From Pseudomonadota bacterium (GTDB lineage Bacteria > Pseudomonadota > Alphaproteobacteria > Rickettsiales > UBA6187), in contig JAQCEY010000001.1 of NCBI GenBank assembly GCA_027620075.1, forward strand, positions 124,001 through 188,000: a stretch of DNA of 64,000 nt, read 5' to 3'. Both the position numbers and the translations under genes were made by a program. The notes beneath the pieces are model-generated. The model saw nothing but the letters and a program-made list of their open reading frames with translations, did no database searches and was not told where the DNA came from. Below, piece by piece: positions 24,580 through 33,318 of this stretch. Positions within the stretch are counted from its first letter, which is position 1; every line of letters starts with the position of its first letter.

Positions 24580-24951
24580 GTGAAAAAAGTTATATCTGCT
24601 TTAGTGTTTTTTTTATTATCATACGGCAACTCTTATGCGTACAAATCCGAAATGACCGCAACTGAGCTTGTTCAATACTGCGAAGAAGTCAACAAAGGCT
24701 CCACAGGGAACGAGTTTGACAAAGAACTCGCCCTTATATGCAAGGGATACATGTCGTCATTTTTTGACAGCATGGTAATTATAGAGAACGTTACAGGCAG
24801 CCCCCCGTTTTGCATACCCAACTCCCTACCTAAAACGCAAAATAATTTAATTTTACAGTCGTGGGTTAATAAAAACCAGAAAATCGCGTCTCAAACTACG
24901 GCAGCAGTAGCACTTTATGCGGCGTTTAGAACTGCGTTCCCGTGTCAGTGA
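24580..24951 (+). CDS. Rap1a/Tai-like exported protein
   Basis: 123 residues from the GTG at 24580, with GGAG five nt upstream; the frame opens at 24541, but that start would put 13 residues before the signal peptide. A signal peptide (ending near SYGNSYA-YK) precedes a helical domain with four spaced cysteines: YCEEVN, LICKGYMSSFFD, PPFCIP and AFPC at the end. This is the pattern of the Rap1a/Tai domain, first known as T6SS amidase immunity proteins but also widespread as stand-alone periplasmic proteins. No effector gene is adjacent. Confidence 0.65.
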   Translation: MKKVISALVFFLLSYGNSYAYKSEMTATELVQYCEEVNKGSTGNEFDKELALICKGYMSSFFDSMVIIENVTGSPPFCIPNSLPKTQNNLILQSWVNKNQKIASQTTAAVALYAAFRTAFPCQ

Positions 24952-25098
24952 CACTTTTCTCATCCTATATTTACAATATAACCTTATTTTTAACGGTTAT
25001 GTAATATCTATAACAAAAACTTTTTTTATTCTGTACAACCCTGTAAACTCTGGCTAAAATTAGTATGTCAATAGGTACAATAAAAAAATAATTATAAA

Positions 25099-25827
25099 AT
25101 GGAACAAATTCGCCTTGGTGTTAACATCGATCATATAGCCACTATAAGAAATGCCCGTGGGGGAATTCACCCTGCTCCCGTATCTTCTTTAAAAATAATA
25201 GAGCAGGCAGGGGCAAACGGTATAACTGTTCACTTGCGTGAAGACAGGAGGCATATAAAAGATGATGATGTTTTTAAGATTAAAGAAAACACATCACTAC
25301 CGCTTAATCTTGAGATAGCTGCAACTGAAGAAATGCGTACAATAGCACTTGAGGTGCGTCCCAACGCATGTTGCATAGTTCCCGAAAAAAGGGAAGAGAT
25401 AACCACCGAAGGCGGTCTTGATGTTGCATCTGCATTAAATGAGTTAAAAAAATTCGTTGCTCCGCTCAAAGATAGCGGCATAAGAGTATCGCTGTTTATT
25501 GATGCCGATGAGAGGCAGATATTAGCCTCAAAAGAGGTTGGAGCCGATATCGTTGAATTACATACCGGCTCATATTGCAATGCCGACCAAAACAATGTTG
25601 AAAAAGAATTAAGAAGAATTCAGCATGGCGCTAAAATAGCTAAAGAGGCCGGCATAGAGTGTCATGCAGGTCACGGTTTAAATTATAATAACGTACAACC
25701 TATTGCAAAAATAAATAATATTGTTGAACTAAATATCGGGCATTTTATAATAGGCGAATCAATTTTTTGCGGACTAGAAAAAAGCGTAAAACAAATGCTT
25801 TATCTTATGAATGACGCAAGAAAATAA
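25099..25827 (+). CDS. pdxJ: Pyridoxine 5'-phosphate synthase PdxJ
   Basis: Last step of the DXP-dependent vitamin B6 pathway: condenses 3-amino-2-oxopropyl phosphate with DXP. 242 residues, full length. Family motifs: LGVNIDHIATIRNARGG at the N-terminus, GITVHLREDRRHI, NLEIAATEEM, the HTGSY segment and HAGHGLNYNNV. Twenty-one nt separate it from acpS, the usual bacterial pdxJ-acpS pairing. No strong ribosome site precedes the ATG. Confidence 0.97.
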   Translation: MEQIRLGVNIDHIATIRNARGGIHPAPVSSLKIIEQAGANGITVHLREDRRHIKDDDVFKIKENTSLPLNLEIAATEEMRTIALEVRPNACCIVPEKREEITTEGGLDVASALNELKKFVAPLKDSGIRVSLFIDADERQILASKEVGADIVELHTGSYCNADQNNVEKELRRIQHGAKIAKEAGIECHAGHGLNYNNVQPIAKINNIVELNIGHFIIGESIFCGLEKSVKQMLYLMNDARK

Positions 25828-25848
25828 CCTTTTAACAAGCAGCGCAAC

Positions 25849-26256
25849 ATGATATTAGGCTTAGGTAGTGATATAATTCATATTAACCGTATTGAAGAGC
25901 TTATTAACCGATTTGGTGAACGTTTTATAAACAGGGCGTTCACTAAAGATGAAATTGAGTATTCAAAAAAATTCGGTGCTAATAACAATATTGGAAAATC
26001 ATCATATTTTGCCAAACGATTTGCTGCAAAAGAAGCATTTGCCAAAGCTATCGGCACAGGTTTCCGAAACGGTCTGCGTCTTGCTCAAATAGGTATAGTA
26101 AATGATGAATTCGGCAAGCCTCATCTAATTTTAACCGGCAAAGCACTTGATATGCTTCAGGATATGACAACGGACAACAAGCTACCGACCCCTCATGTAT
26201 CTTTATGTGATGACTACCCTATAGCACAAGCAACAGTTATAATATCGTTAGACTAA
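25849..26256 (+). CDS. acpS: Holo-[acyl-carrier-protein] synthase AcpS
   Basis: 135 residues. Transfers the phosphopantetheine arm of CoA to apo-ACP. LGLGSDIIHINRIEELI supplies the metal-binding Asp, and FAAKRFAAKEAFAKA-type sequence (FAKRFAAKEAFAKAIGTG) the conserved Glu and Lys. C-terminal HVSLCDDYPIAQATVI is standard. It follows pdxJ in the same direction and converges on the receiver gene. Confidence 0.96.
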   Translation: MILGLGSDIIHINRIEELINRFGERFINRAFTKDEIEYSKKFGANNNIGKSSYFAKRFAAKEAFAKAIGTGFRNGLRLAQIGIVNDEFGKPHLILTGKALDMLQDMTTDNKLPTPHVSLCDDYPIAQATVIISLD

Positions 26257-26298
26257 TATAAATAGCTGAAAACATTTTTCCATCAAAGCCTATATTAG

Positions 26299-26757
26299 CT
26301 AATTAACATTGTCAGTATCTTTAGCACTCGCAGCGTTACTATTAAAATCATCGACAATATTATTAAAACTACGGACGGATGCCTTAACTAATGTAAGTAA
26401 GTGCCTTTCATTGACCGGCTTTTCAATATAGAACTGTGCTCCAAGTTCGATAGCATTCTTATGCTTCCCTTCCCCCCTATCGACAGTTTGAATGATAACC
26501 GGTATTTTATTTAGATATGCATGTCCGCGTATTTTATGTAACAGCTCCATACCGGCTATATTCGGCAGGGTCTTGGCAAGGATTATAACACATACTTCCT
26601 TATAACCGTCTTGCAAGAAACTCCAAGCCTTTGCACCGTCATCAAATGACTTTATATTATACTGTTTGTTTGCTAAAGCCTCTCGGACAACCTTCAGATC
26701 GTCCATAGCATCTTCGACTATAACTACATATTTATCTTTTACAGTACCACTATTCAT
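26299..26757 (-). CDS. Single-domain receiver protein lacking the phospho-acceptor Asp
   Basis: 152 residues: a CheY-like receiver domain without an output domain, plus an acidic Asn/Ser tail. The acidic pair (Glu15-Asp16) and the switch Lys113 (YIEKPV) are present, and Thr91 is retained. At the phosphorylation site, however, the motif reads IILAKTLPNIAG, so the expected Asp is Ala61 (codon GCC). It is therefore probably not phosphorylated in the usual way (pseudo-receiver). It lies 6 nt after queD and could be the last gene of the nuo-queD run. Confidence 0.8.
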   Translation of the reverse strand: MNSGTVKDKYVVIVEDAMDDLKVVREALANKQYNIKSFDDGAKAWSFLQDGYKEVCVIILAKTLPNIAGMELLHKIRGHAYLNKIPVIIQTVDRGEGKHKNAIELGAQFYIEKPVNERHLLTLVKASVRSFNNIVDDFNSNAASAKDTDNVN

Positions 26758-26763
26758 AATTTT

Positions 26764-27183
26764 TTAGACAGCCTCAGCGTAGCAATTCGGTGTTTCAAAG
26801 ACCTTAATCTTAACACACTCAACCTCAGAATCAAAGAACAACTCTTTACACACCGTATTTAAAAGATAATCCGCAATATTTTCAGCCGTAGGATTAGTAG
26901 GAAGGTAAAAAACTTTTTGATCGGTTTGTTTTTCTATAACATCACCCAATGACTTATCTTTTTCCCATAAAATAATATTATGATCCCAGTTATCGTCCAC
27001 CCATTTTCCGAGCTTTTCTTTTATAACGCCAAAATCGACTATTCTTCCTAAATCATCTAGTTCTTTTGCTGCAAATGTAGCGTCCACAACATATCTGTGA
27101 CCATGTACATATTTACACTTACTTTCATGATTAACGATTCTGTGAGCTGAATCAAAATGCAGCTTACGAGTACAACTGATCAT
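26764..27183 (-). CDS. queD: 6-carboxy-5,6,7,8-tetrahydropterin synthase QueD
   Basis: 139 residues. Second step of queuosine biosynthesis, converting dihydroneopterin triphosphate. Zinc ligands His14 (DSAHR), His27 and His29 (YVHGH), catalytic Cys23, and the WDHNIIL and LPTNPTAENIA motifs are all present. Its start overlaps the rnj stop by one base (TAATG), so it is translated from the same message. Confidence 0.92.
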   Translation of the reverse strand: MISCTRKLHFDSAHRIVNHESKCKYVHGHRYVVDATFAAKELDDLGRIVDFGVIKEKLGKWVDDNWDHNIILWEKDKSLGDVIEKQTDQKVFYLPTNPTAENIADYLLNTVCKELFFDSEVECVKIKVFETPNCYAEAV

Positions 27184-28856
27184 TATATTCTCTCGATATT
27201 AACTTCAATCGGAGGAGTTTTTCCGACTTCTCTTTTCATAACTCTACGCACTGCCGATCTGGTAACATTCCTGATTCTGTCGTCAGATTGTTGTTTTTTA
27301 GTTCCTTGACCGTTTTGTTTTAAGACATCATCAATTTCATACATTATATCTTCAAAAATATCCTCATCTTCTTTTGCGTCCAACGCACCGGGAGCCGAGA
27401 TTATAGGATTTATTACAAAAGAATTATTTTGATTAAGTATAAGCGTTACTATTATTATGCCGTCCCTTTGCATTTTACGACGCATCTTCATGATATTGCA
27501 ATCAGGGGCAAGCAGGAAATTGCCGTCTATGCCCAACTCTCCGGCATTAACCATTGTTACTTTTTCGGCACTGTCAGGGCCCAATTTCACCACATCGCCA
27601 TTTTCAACTTCTATGGTTTGCTTTATTCCCCATGATTTAGCTAGCCTTGCATGTTCTTTTATATGCACACCCTCACCATGTACCGGAATGGAAATTTGCG
27701 GTTTTATCATATCATACATACGCTTCATATCATCAACATTAGGGTGTCCCGATACATGTACGAAATGGTCTTTTTCAGTTAGAACATCTACGCCTAATTT
27801 AGTAAGACTATTAAACAACCTGAATATACGCTTGTCATTTCCGGGTATTATTTTTGATGAAAAAATAACCGAATCACCCGGTCTTAAAGCAATATCCCTA
27901 TGAGTTCCGCTTGTAATCTTGTTTGTAGCTGCCATAGGTTCGCCCTGACAACCTGTAGATATTACCAACAATTTCTCTCTTGGGTGCTTGCTAATCTGGT
28001 CTGTATCCAAAAATTCAGGCGCATCATGCAAATAGCCCGAATCTTTAGCCGCCTGAACGATTCTCCAAAGCGAACGCCCTGCCAAAATAACTTTACGCCC
28101 GTTCTTTTTAGCCGCCACTGCAATGCTTTCTATCCTTGCCACGTTCGATGCAAAGGTAGTTACCATAACCATTTTTTTACACTCACCCACCAGATTCGTC
28201 AGACTTTCCCTCAAGTCACCTTCCGAACCTGAAGTGCCGGGACTAAAGACATTTGTAGAGTCGCTAATCATAGCAAGGACACCTTCCTTACCTATTTTTT
28301 TTAGCTTTTCTATGTCAGACTTATCGCCAAGCATAGGGTTAGGGTCAAGCTTCCAATCACCCGAATGGAATATATTTCCATGTTTAGTCCTTATAAATAT
28401 AGCATTCATTTCAGGAACCGAGTGCGTAATCTGCACAAGCTCAAGGTCAAAAGGCCCCAGCTTGAAGCTGCTTCCCTGCTCTACCTCGTGAATCTCTACG
28501 CCTTTTGCTCCCCTGTTATCGCTTAGCTTTGCTTTTAAAAATGCCGCAGTAAAAGGAGTTGCATAAACCGGAACTTCAAGCTCGTTCCACAAATAAGGTA
28601 TAGCCCCTAAGTGGTCTTCATGTGCGTGTGTTAGCACGATTCCGACAATATCATCTTTATATTTTTGTATAAAACTTATGTCAGGAACTATCATATCCAC
28701 ACCGGGTAAATATTCCTCTGCGAATCCCGCACCAAAATCGGCTATCAGCCACTTTCCGTCAAGATAGTAAAGGTTCATGTTCATGCCTATTTCGCCTGAG
28801 CCGCCCAGAGGCAAAAACAACAAATCGTTTTTATGCTTTTTTAAGTTTAGAGTCAT
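27183..28856 (-). CDS. rnj: Ribonuclease J
   Basis: 557 residues. Metallo-beta-lactamase/beta-CASP RNase: THAHEDHLGAIPYLW metal motif, later HSGDWKLDPNP, SDSTNVFSPG, then STGCQGEPMAA of the beta-CASP part and VHVSGHPN. Endo- and 5' exonuclease of mRNA and rRNA processing; the common housekeeping RNase of alphaproteobacteria. The start overlaps coaX by 26 nt, and queD follows with a one-base overlap. Confidence 0.95.
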   Translation of the reverse strand: MTLNLKKHKNDLLFLPLGGSGEIGMNMNLYYLDGKWLIADFGAGFAEEYLPGVDMIVPDISFIQKYKDDIVGIVLTHAHEDHLGAIPYLWNELEVPVYATPFTAAFLKAKLSDNRGAKGVEIHEVEQGSSFKLGPFDLELVQITHSVPEMNAIFIRTKHGNIFHSGDWKLDPNPMLGDKSDIEKLKKIGKEGVLAMISDSTNVFSPGTSGSEGDLRESLTNLVGECKKMVMVTTFASNVARIESIAVAAKKNGRKVILAGRSLWRIVQAAKDSGYLHDAPEFLDTDQISKHPREKLLVISTGCQGEPMAATNKITSGTHRDIALRPGDSVIFSSKIIPGNDKRIFRLFNSLTKLGVDVLTEKDHFVHVSGHPNVDDMKRMYDMIKPQISIPVHGEGVHIKEHARLAKSWGIKQTIEVENGDVVKLGPDSAEKVTMVNAGELGIDGNFLLAPDCNIMKMRRKMQRDGIIIVTLILNQNNSFVINPIISAPGALDAKEDEDIFEDIMYEIDDVLKQNGQGTKKQQSDDRIRNVTRSAVRRVMKREVGKTPPIEVNIERI

Positions 28857-29628
28857 TATTCACACTATTTTTTTTATAAATTAAATTTAAACCTTCAATT
28901 GTAAGGTCGGGTTCTAAAAATTCTATTTTGTCGATTACGTCATAAAACAAAGGAGCAAGACCTCCTGTACAGATAACTTTCATCGGTTTTGCGTATTCTT
29001 TTTCAATACGGGTGACAATTCCTTCAATCAACCCGACATATCCCCAATATATCCCTGACTGCATTGCCGATTCGGTAGAATCCCCTATAACTTTTTTCGG
29101 TCTGGAAATATCTATTGAAGGTAGTTTTGCGGCGGCATTATGCAATGCCTCAATGGAAAGATTTATACCGGGTGATATAGCACCTCCCAAATATTCCCCA
29201 CCAGAACCGACAACATCAAAAGTAGTCGCCGTGCCGAAATCTATTATTACCAGATTACCGCCGAATTTCTCATAAGCCGCAATACTGTTAACCAACCTGT
29301 CAGCACCGACTTCGCTCGGCTTATCCAGTTTTATATCTATGCCGAGGAATACTTCATCCTCCCCTATAATCAAAGGTTCGGTATTTAAATGCTTCCTTGA
29401 TAAGGTCTTTAATGAGAAAATATTTTGAGGAACAACACTTGATATAATAACATCATTTATATCATTTTTAGAAAACCCGTTAGAGTCCAGAAACCTGTCC
29501 AGAAATAGAAAATATTCATCACCTGTCCGCTTATTATTGGCGGATATTCGCCATTGGCACATTAACGCCCCATCACGGAAAACCGCCAGAACAGTATTTG
29601 TATTTCCTGCATCTATTGCTAACAACAT
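28831..29628 (-). CDS. coaX: Type III pantothenate kinase
   Basis: 265 residues. First step of CoA biosynthesis, ATP-dependent and not feedback-inhibited by CoA as type I is. MLLAIDAGNTNTVLAVF is the phosphate-binding start; GADRLVNSIAAYEKF, VIIDFGTATTFDVV and YLGGAISPGINLSIEAL are the family motifs. The order birA-coaX-rnj after nuoN is conserved in alphaproteobacteria. Confidence 0.96.
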   Translation of the reverse strand: MLLAIDAGNTNTVLAVFRDGALMCQWRISANNKRTGDEYFLFLDRFLDSNGFSKNDINDVIISSVVPQNIFSLKTLSRKHLNTEPLIIGEDEVFLGIDIKLDKPSEVGADRLVNSIAAYEKFGGNLVIIDFGTATTFDVVGSGGEYLGGAISPGINLSIEALHNAAAKLPSIDISRPKKVIGDSTESAMQSGIYWGYVGLIEGIVTRIEKEYAKPMKVICTGGLAPLFYDVIDKIEFLEPDLTIEGLNLIYKKNSVNNDSKLKKA

Positions 29629-29643
29629 TGTCTTATCAAATTA

Positions 29644-30363
29644 TTAAAAGAAAACCTCACCGCTGGTTATTAAAAGTTTTTTATCATCGACAATTACTTC
29701 CAATTCACCGTTTTGGCTGATTCCTTCAAATATTCCTTTAAAAGTTTTATCAGGCAAATTAACCGTAATCTCTTTACCTAAATTATACGCATCATTTAAC
29801 CAAGCTGACCTTATACACGAAAAACCCTGATTTTTCCAGACATTTTCTTGATTGTTGAAGTTTATGAGAAATTTATCAAAAAATTCAGTGACCGACACCC
29901 TTACGCCACATTCGGCAAAAATACTAACAGCTTTAATATCAGCATCTTGCGGCACACTATTAAGATTAACTCCCGTACCGATTATCACTCGGACAGAACC
30001 ATTAATATCTTTTAATGACTCAAGTAAAATTCCCGATACCTTTTTTTTATTTAATAAAACGTCATTGGGCCATTTATATTTCACTTCAGCCTCGTCATTA
30101 ACGAACTCTTTAATTGTTTCGCCCACGGATATTGCTGTTAAAAATGAATATTTAGCGGCTTCAGATAGCGAAACATCTACTTTTTTAACAATCGAACAAA
30201 AAAGGTTGCCGCTATCGGATATCCATTTATTTCCGCTTCTGCCTTTTCCTGATAATTGGACATCTGCTTTTATTACAGTGTTATCAAAGATTTCACCTGC
30301 ATTGATGCAACGCTTTGCTTCTTCGTTGGTGCTGTCGATTGACTCAAATTCTAAAACAACCAT
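29644..30363 (-). CDS. birA: Biotin-[acetyl-CoA-carboxylase] ligase
   Basis: 239 residues, catalytic domain only: no N-terminal repressor HTH. ESIDSTNEEAKR and QLSGKGRSGNKWISDSGNLF (biotinyl-AMP loop), then YKWPNDVLLNKKKVSGILLE and VIIGTGVNLN. Attaches biotin to the carboxylase carrier protein. Overlaps the end of nuoN by 13 nt. Confidence 0.95.
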   Translation of the reverse strand: MVVLEFESIDSTNEEAKRCINAGEIFDNTVIKADVQLSGKGRSGNKWISDSGNLFCSIVKKVDVSLSEAAKYSFLTAISVGETIKEFVNDEAEVKYKWPNDVLLNKKKVSGILLESLKDINGSVRVIIGTGVNLNSVPQDADIKAVSIFAECGVRVSVTEFFDKFLINFNNQENVWKNQGFSCIRSAWLNDAYNLGKEITVNLPDKTFKGIFEGISQNGELEVIVDDKKLLITSGEVFF

Positions 30364-31796
30364 GCCGCAGCATTTAAAGTATAGTTTAACAGGAATGAAA
30401 AGCCCAAAAACATTAATGCGTTAAACATAGCAGATACGAATGCTATATGCTTTATATGACCGGTATCATTATTTTCAAGCGGAACAACCGATTCATCAAG
30501 ATACATTATTTTTATTATTCGCAAGTAATAAAAAGCAGCTATCACACTTGACAACACTCCTATTACGGCAAGTACATATAGCTCCGATTCAATAGCCGCT
30601 TTAAAGATGAAAAACTTGCCGAAGAACCCGGCAAACGGAGGAATCCCAGCCATTGACAGAATTAATATCGCAATAAATAAAGCCAGATAAGGCTTGCTTT
30701 TGGCAAGACCGGATAGTGAGTATATGTCTTCTGATTGCCCCTCTTTTCTTTTTATCATCATAATACAGGCAAATATGCCCACACTCAAAGTCATATATAT
30801 AATTAAATAGAACAATATGGACATAACGCCTTCTCTGCTTGCAGCTGCAAGACCGACCAGTATATATCCGATATGACCTATTGAGCTGTATGCGATTAGC
30901 CTTTTTATATTTTGCTGACCTATTGCTCCTAACGCACCTACTATCATGGAGGCTGCCGATATAAATATTATGATTTGTTGCCACTGGCTTACGGCATCGG
31001 CAAAAGGGTCTAGCAACAGCCTTGTGAAAACGGAAACGGCGGCAATTTTAGGTGCTACGGCAAAGAATGCCGTAACAGGCATTGGCGAGCCTTCATAAAC
31101 ATCAGGTGTCCACATGTGAAAAGGAACAGCGGAAATTTTAAAGCAGATTCCGGTAATCACGAATATCATTCCCACTAAAACGCCAATCGACACTTCCTTT
31201 TGTTCTGAATATAATTCTCTTAAATTATCAAAATTTTCAGTACCTGAGAAGCCGTATATCAATGAACAACCGTAAAGTATAATACCGGAAGACACCGCGC
31301 CAAGAATAAAGTATTTCAACCCTGCCTCAGAAGACTTTTCATCATTACGGTTTATTGCAGCAAGTATGTATAACGCAAGGCTTTGAAGCTCAAGCCCCAT
31401 ATAGAATGAGAGCAAACCGTTTGCGGATATCATCAGGAACATACCCGCAATTGATAGTAATATCAGTACGGGGAACTCACATATTTTATTTTTGTCATCT
31501 TTGTAAAAACCGCTTGCAAGAAACAAGGTCATTAAACCACCGATTAAAACAAGATATTTACACAAGTTTGTATATCCGTTCGTAACAAACATGTTATTAA
31601 AGTTTACATTATTTTCATTTGGAACCATAACAATCGCTATAGCCACAAATGCCAGTATAAATTTGGATAGACCGATTTGTTTTAACGCAAACGAATTACC
31701 GTTAAATACCCCTATAAGCAACAATCCCAAAGATGAAAGTAATATAAGAATCTCAGGTAATATATTGATTATATTATAATTAGTTAATGATAACAT
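30351..31796 (-). CDS. nuoN: NADH-quinone oxidoreductase subunit N
   Basis: 481 residues, about 14 membrane helices. Antiporter-like proton-pumping subunit of complex I. Conserved FYMGLELQSLALYIL, FKISAVPFHMWTPDVYEGSP and VAPKIAAVSVFTRLL segments. Last nuo gene; nine nt after nuoM, and its end overlaps birA. Confidence 0.97.
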   Translation of the reverse strand: MLSLTNYNIINILPEILILLSSLGLLLIGVFNGNSFALKQIGLSKFILAFVAIAIVMVPNENNVNFNNMFVTNGYTNLCKYLVLIGGLMTLFLASGFYKDDKNKICEFPVLILLSIAGMFLMISANGLLSFYMGLELQSLALYILAAINRNDEKSSEAGLKYFILGAVSSGIILYGCSLIYGFSGTENFDNLRELYSEQKEVSIGVLVGMIFVITGICFKISAVPFHMWTPDVYEGSPMPVTAFFAVAPKIAAVSVFTRLLLDPFADAVSQWQQIIIFISAASMIVGALGAIGQQNIKRLIAYSSIGHIGYILVGLAAASREGVMSILFYLIIYMTLSVGIFACIMMIKRKEGQSEDIYSLSGLAKSKPYLALFIAILILSMAGIPPFAGFFGKFFIFKAAIESELYVLAVIGVLSSVIAAFYYLRIIKIMYLDESVVPLENNDTGHIKHIAFVSAMFNALMFLGFSFLLNYTLNAAAWLF

Positions 31797-31805
31797 AATT
31801 TTCTC

Positions 31806-33302
31806 TTAGTTTAACGTTCCAAGGTTTATCTGCTTCACCAGATGAATGACCGATTCACTCATAAGATCCGTTATTACGGCAGGATATACACCTAATATTA
31901 TTACTAAAACTGCGATGGAAACATACATTATGCCCTCACGAACACCTATATCTTTCATTTTATCGACATCTTTATTTGTTATTTCGCCAAAAACCACCCT
32001 TGCATATAGCCATAGCATATATGCCGCTCCCAATATAACCCCTGTTGCAGCCAGAGCCGTTACAATTTTATTTACCTGAAAAACACCGACAAGGGACAAC
32101 AATTCACCTACGAATCCGCTTGTTCCGGGCAGTCCGATAGATGCCATTGTGAACAGCATGAACAGCATGGCAAATCGTGGCATTCTTTCAACAACACCGC
32201 CATATTTTTTGATTTCCTTGGTATGGACACGGTCATATAAACTTCCTACACACAGGAATAACGCGGCCGAAACAAGCCCGTGACTTATCATAACGACCAA
32301 ACTCCCTTCAATACCCTGCCTGTTTAGGGCAAACGTACCTAATGTCACAAATCCCATATGTGCAACCGATGAATATGCTATCAGCTTTTTCATGTCTGTT
32401 TGCACCAAAGCCACCAGCGAAGTATAAATTATCGCAACAACACTTAGGAAAAATACAAAGTCTGCGTAATAAACACTCGCATCAGGCAATAACGGCAATG
32501 AAAGACGCAAGAACCCGTAACCGCCCAACTTAAGCAATATACCTGCAAGAATTACAGAGCCTGCCGTCGGAGCCTGAACGTGTGCATCAGGCAGCCATGT
32601 ATGCACAGGCCACATAGGCACTTTTACCGCAAAAGACGCAAATAAAGCCAACCACAACCATTTTTGAATATATAACGGCAGATGCGGAATTTGCTCCATT
32701 AAAACAGGTATTTCCGATGTTCCGGTAATATTATACATATACAATATTGCAATCAGCAGAAGAACCGAGCCTGTCAATGTATAAAGGAAGAATTTAAATG
32801 AAGCGTATATTCTTTGTTCGCCTCCCCAAACTCCTATTATCAGGAACATAGGTATAAGAACCGCCTCAAAGAATATATAGAACAGTATTAAATCCAATGC
32901 ACAGAACACCCCGATTATCATGGTTTCCAGCAATAGGAATGCTATCATATACTCACGCACACGTTTAGTGATGGTGTTCCACCCTGCTAATATGCATATC
33001 GGCATTAAGAAGGTCGTAAGTAATACAAAAAACAGGGATATTCCGTCAATTCCCAGATAATAATAAATATTATAACCCTGTATCCACGCTATTTTGTGAA
33101 CGAATTGAAACTCATGAGTAGTGCTGTCAAACCCTAGCCACAATGACAATGAGAACACGAATGTACCTATAGTAACCCACAAGGCGGTATTCTTGGCATT
33201 ATTGATAGCATTTTTATCATCACCCCTAACAAAAAAGGCAATGAATAATGCACCTATTAACGGCAAGAAAATCAATATCGAAAGGATTGGAAATTCACTC
33301 AT
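31806..33302 (-). CDS. nuoM: NADH-quinone oxidoreductase subunit M
   Basis: 498 residues, antiporter-like membrane subunit. Visible motifs: GIDGISLFFVLLTTFL, FEAVLIPMFLIIGVWGG, VPMWPVHTWLPDAHVQAPT and HMGFVTLGTFALN. Pumps protons in complex I. Sixteen nt after nuoL. Confidence 0.97.
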   Translation of the reverse strand: MSEFPILSILIFLPLIGALFIAFFVRGDDKNAINNAKNTALWVTIGTFVFSLSLWLGFDSTTHEFQFVHKIAWIQGYNIYYYLGIDGISLFFVLLTTFLMPICILAGWNTITKRVREYMIAFLLLETMIIGVFCALDLILFYIFFEAVLIPMFLIIGVWGGEQRIYASFKFFLYTLTGSVLLLIAILYMYNITGTSEIPVLMEQIPHLPLYIQKWLWLALFASFAVKVPMWPVHTWLPDAHVQAPTAGSVILAGILLKLGGYGFLRLSLPLLPDASVYYADFVFFLSVVAIIYTSLVALVQTDMKKLIAYSSVAHMGFVTLGTFALNRQGIEGSLVVMISHGLVSAALFLCVGSLYDRVHTKEIKKYGGVVERMPRFAMLFMLFTMASIGLPGTSGFVGELLSLVGVFQVNKIVTALAATGVILGAAYMLWLYARVVFGEITNKDVDKMKDIGVREGIMYVSIAVLVIILGVYPAVITDLMSESVIHLVKQINLGTLN

Positions 33303-33318
33303 ATTTATACTTTTTTAC

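Noticed and set aside
24952..25098. Intergenic gaps examined for tRNA or other RNA genes
   Set aside because: No cloverleaf or conserved tRNA arm sequence was seen here or in the gaps at 44454-44652, 45646-45772 and 46652-46952.
27457..28491. Several plus-strand ORFs opposite RNase J
   Set aside because: Antisense shadows of a well-conserved enzyme.
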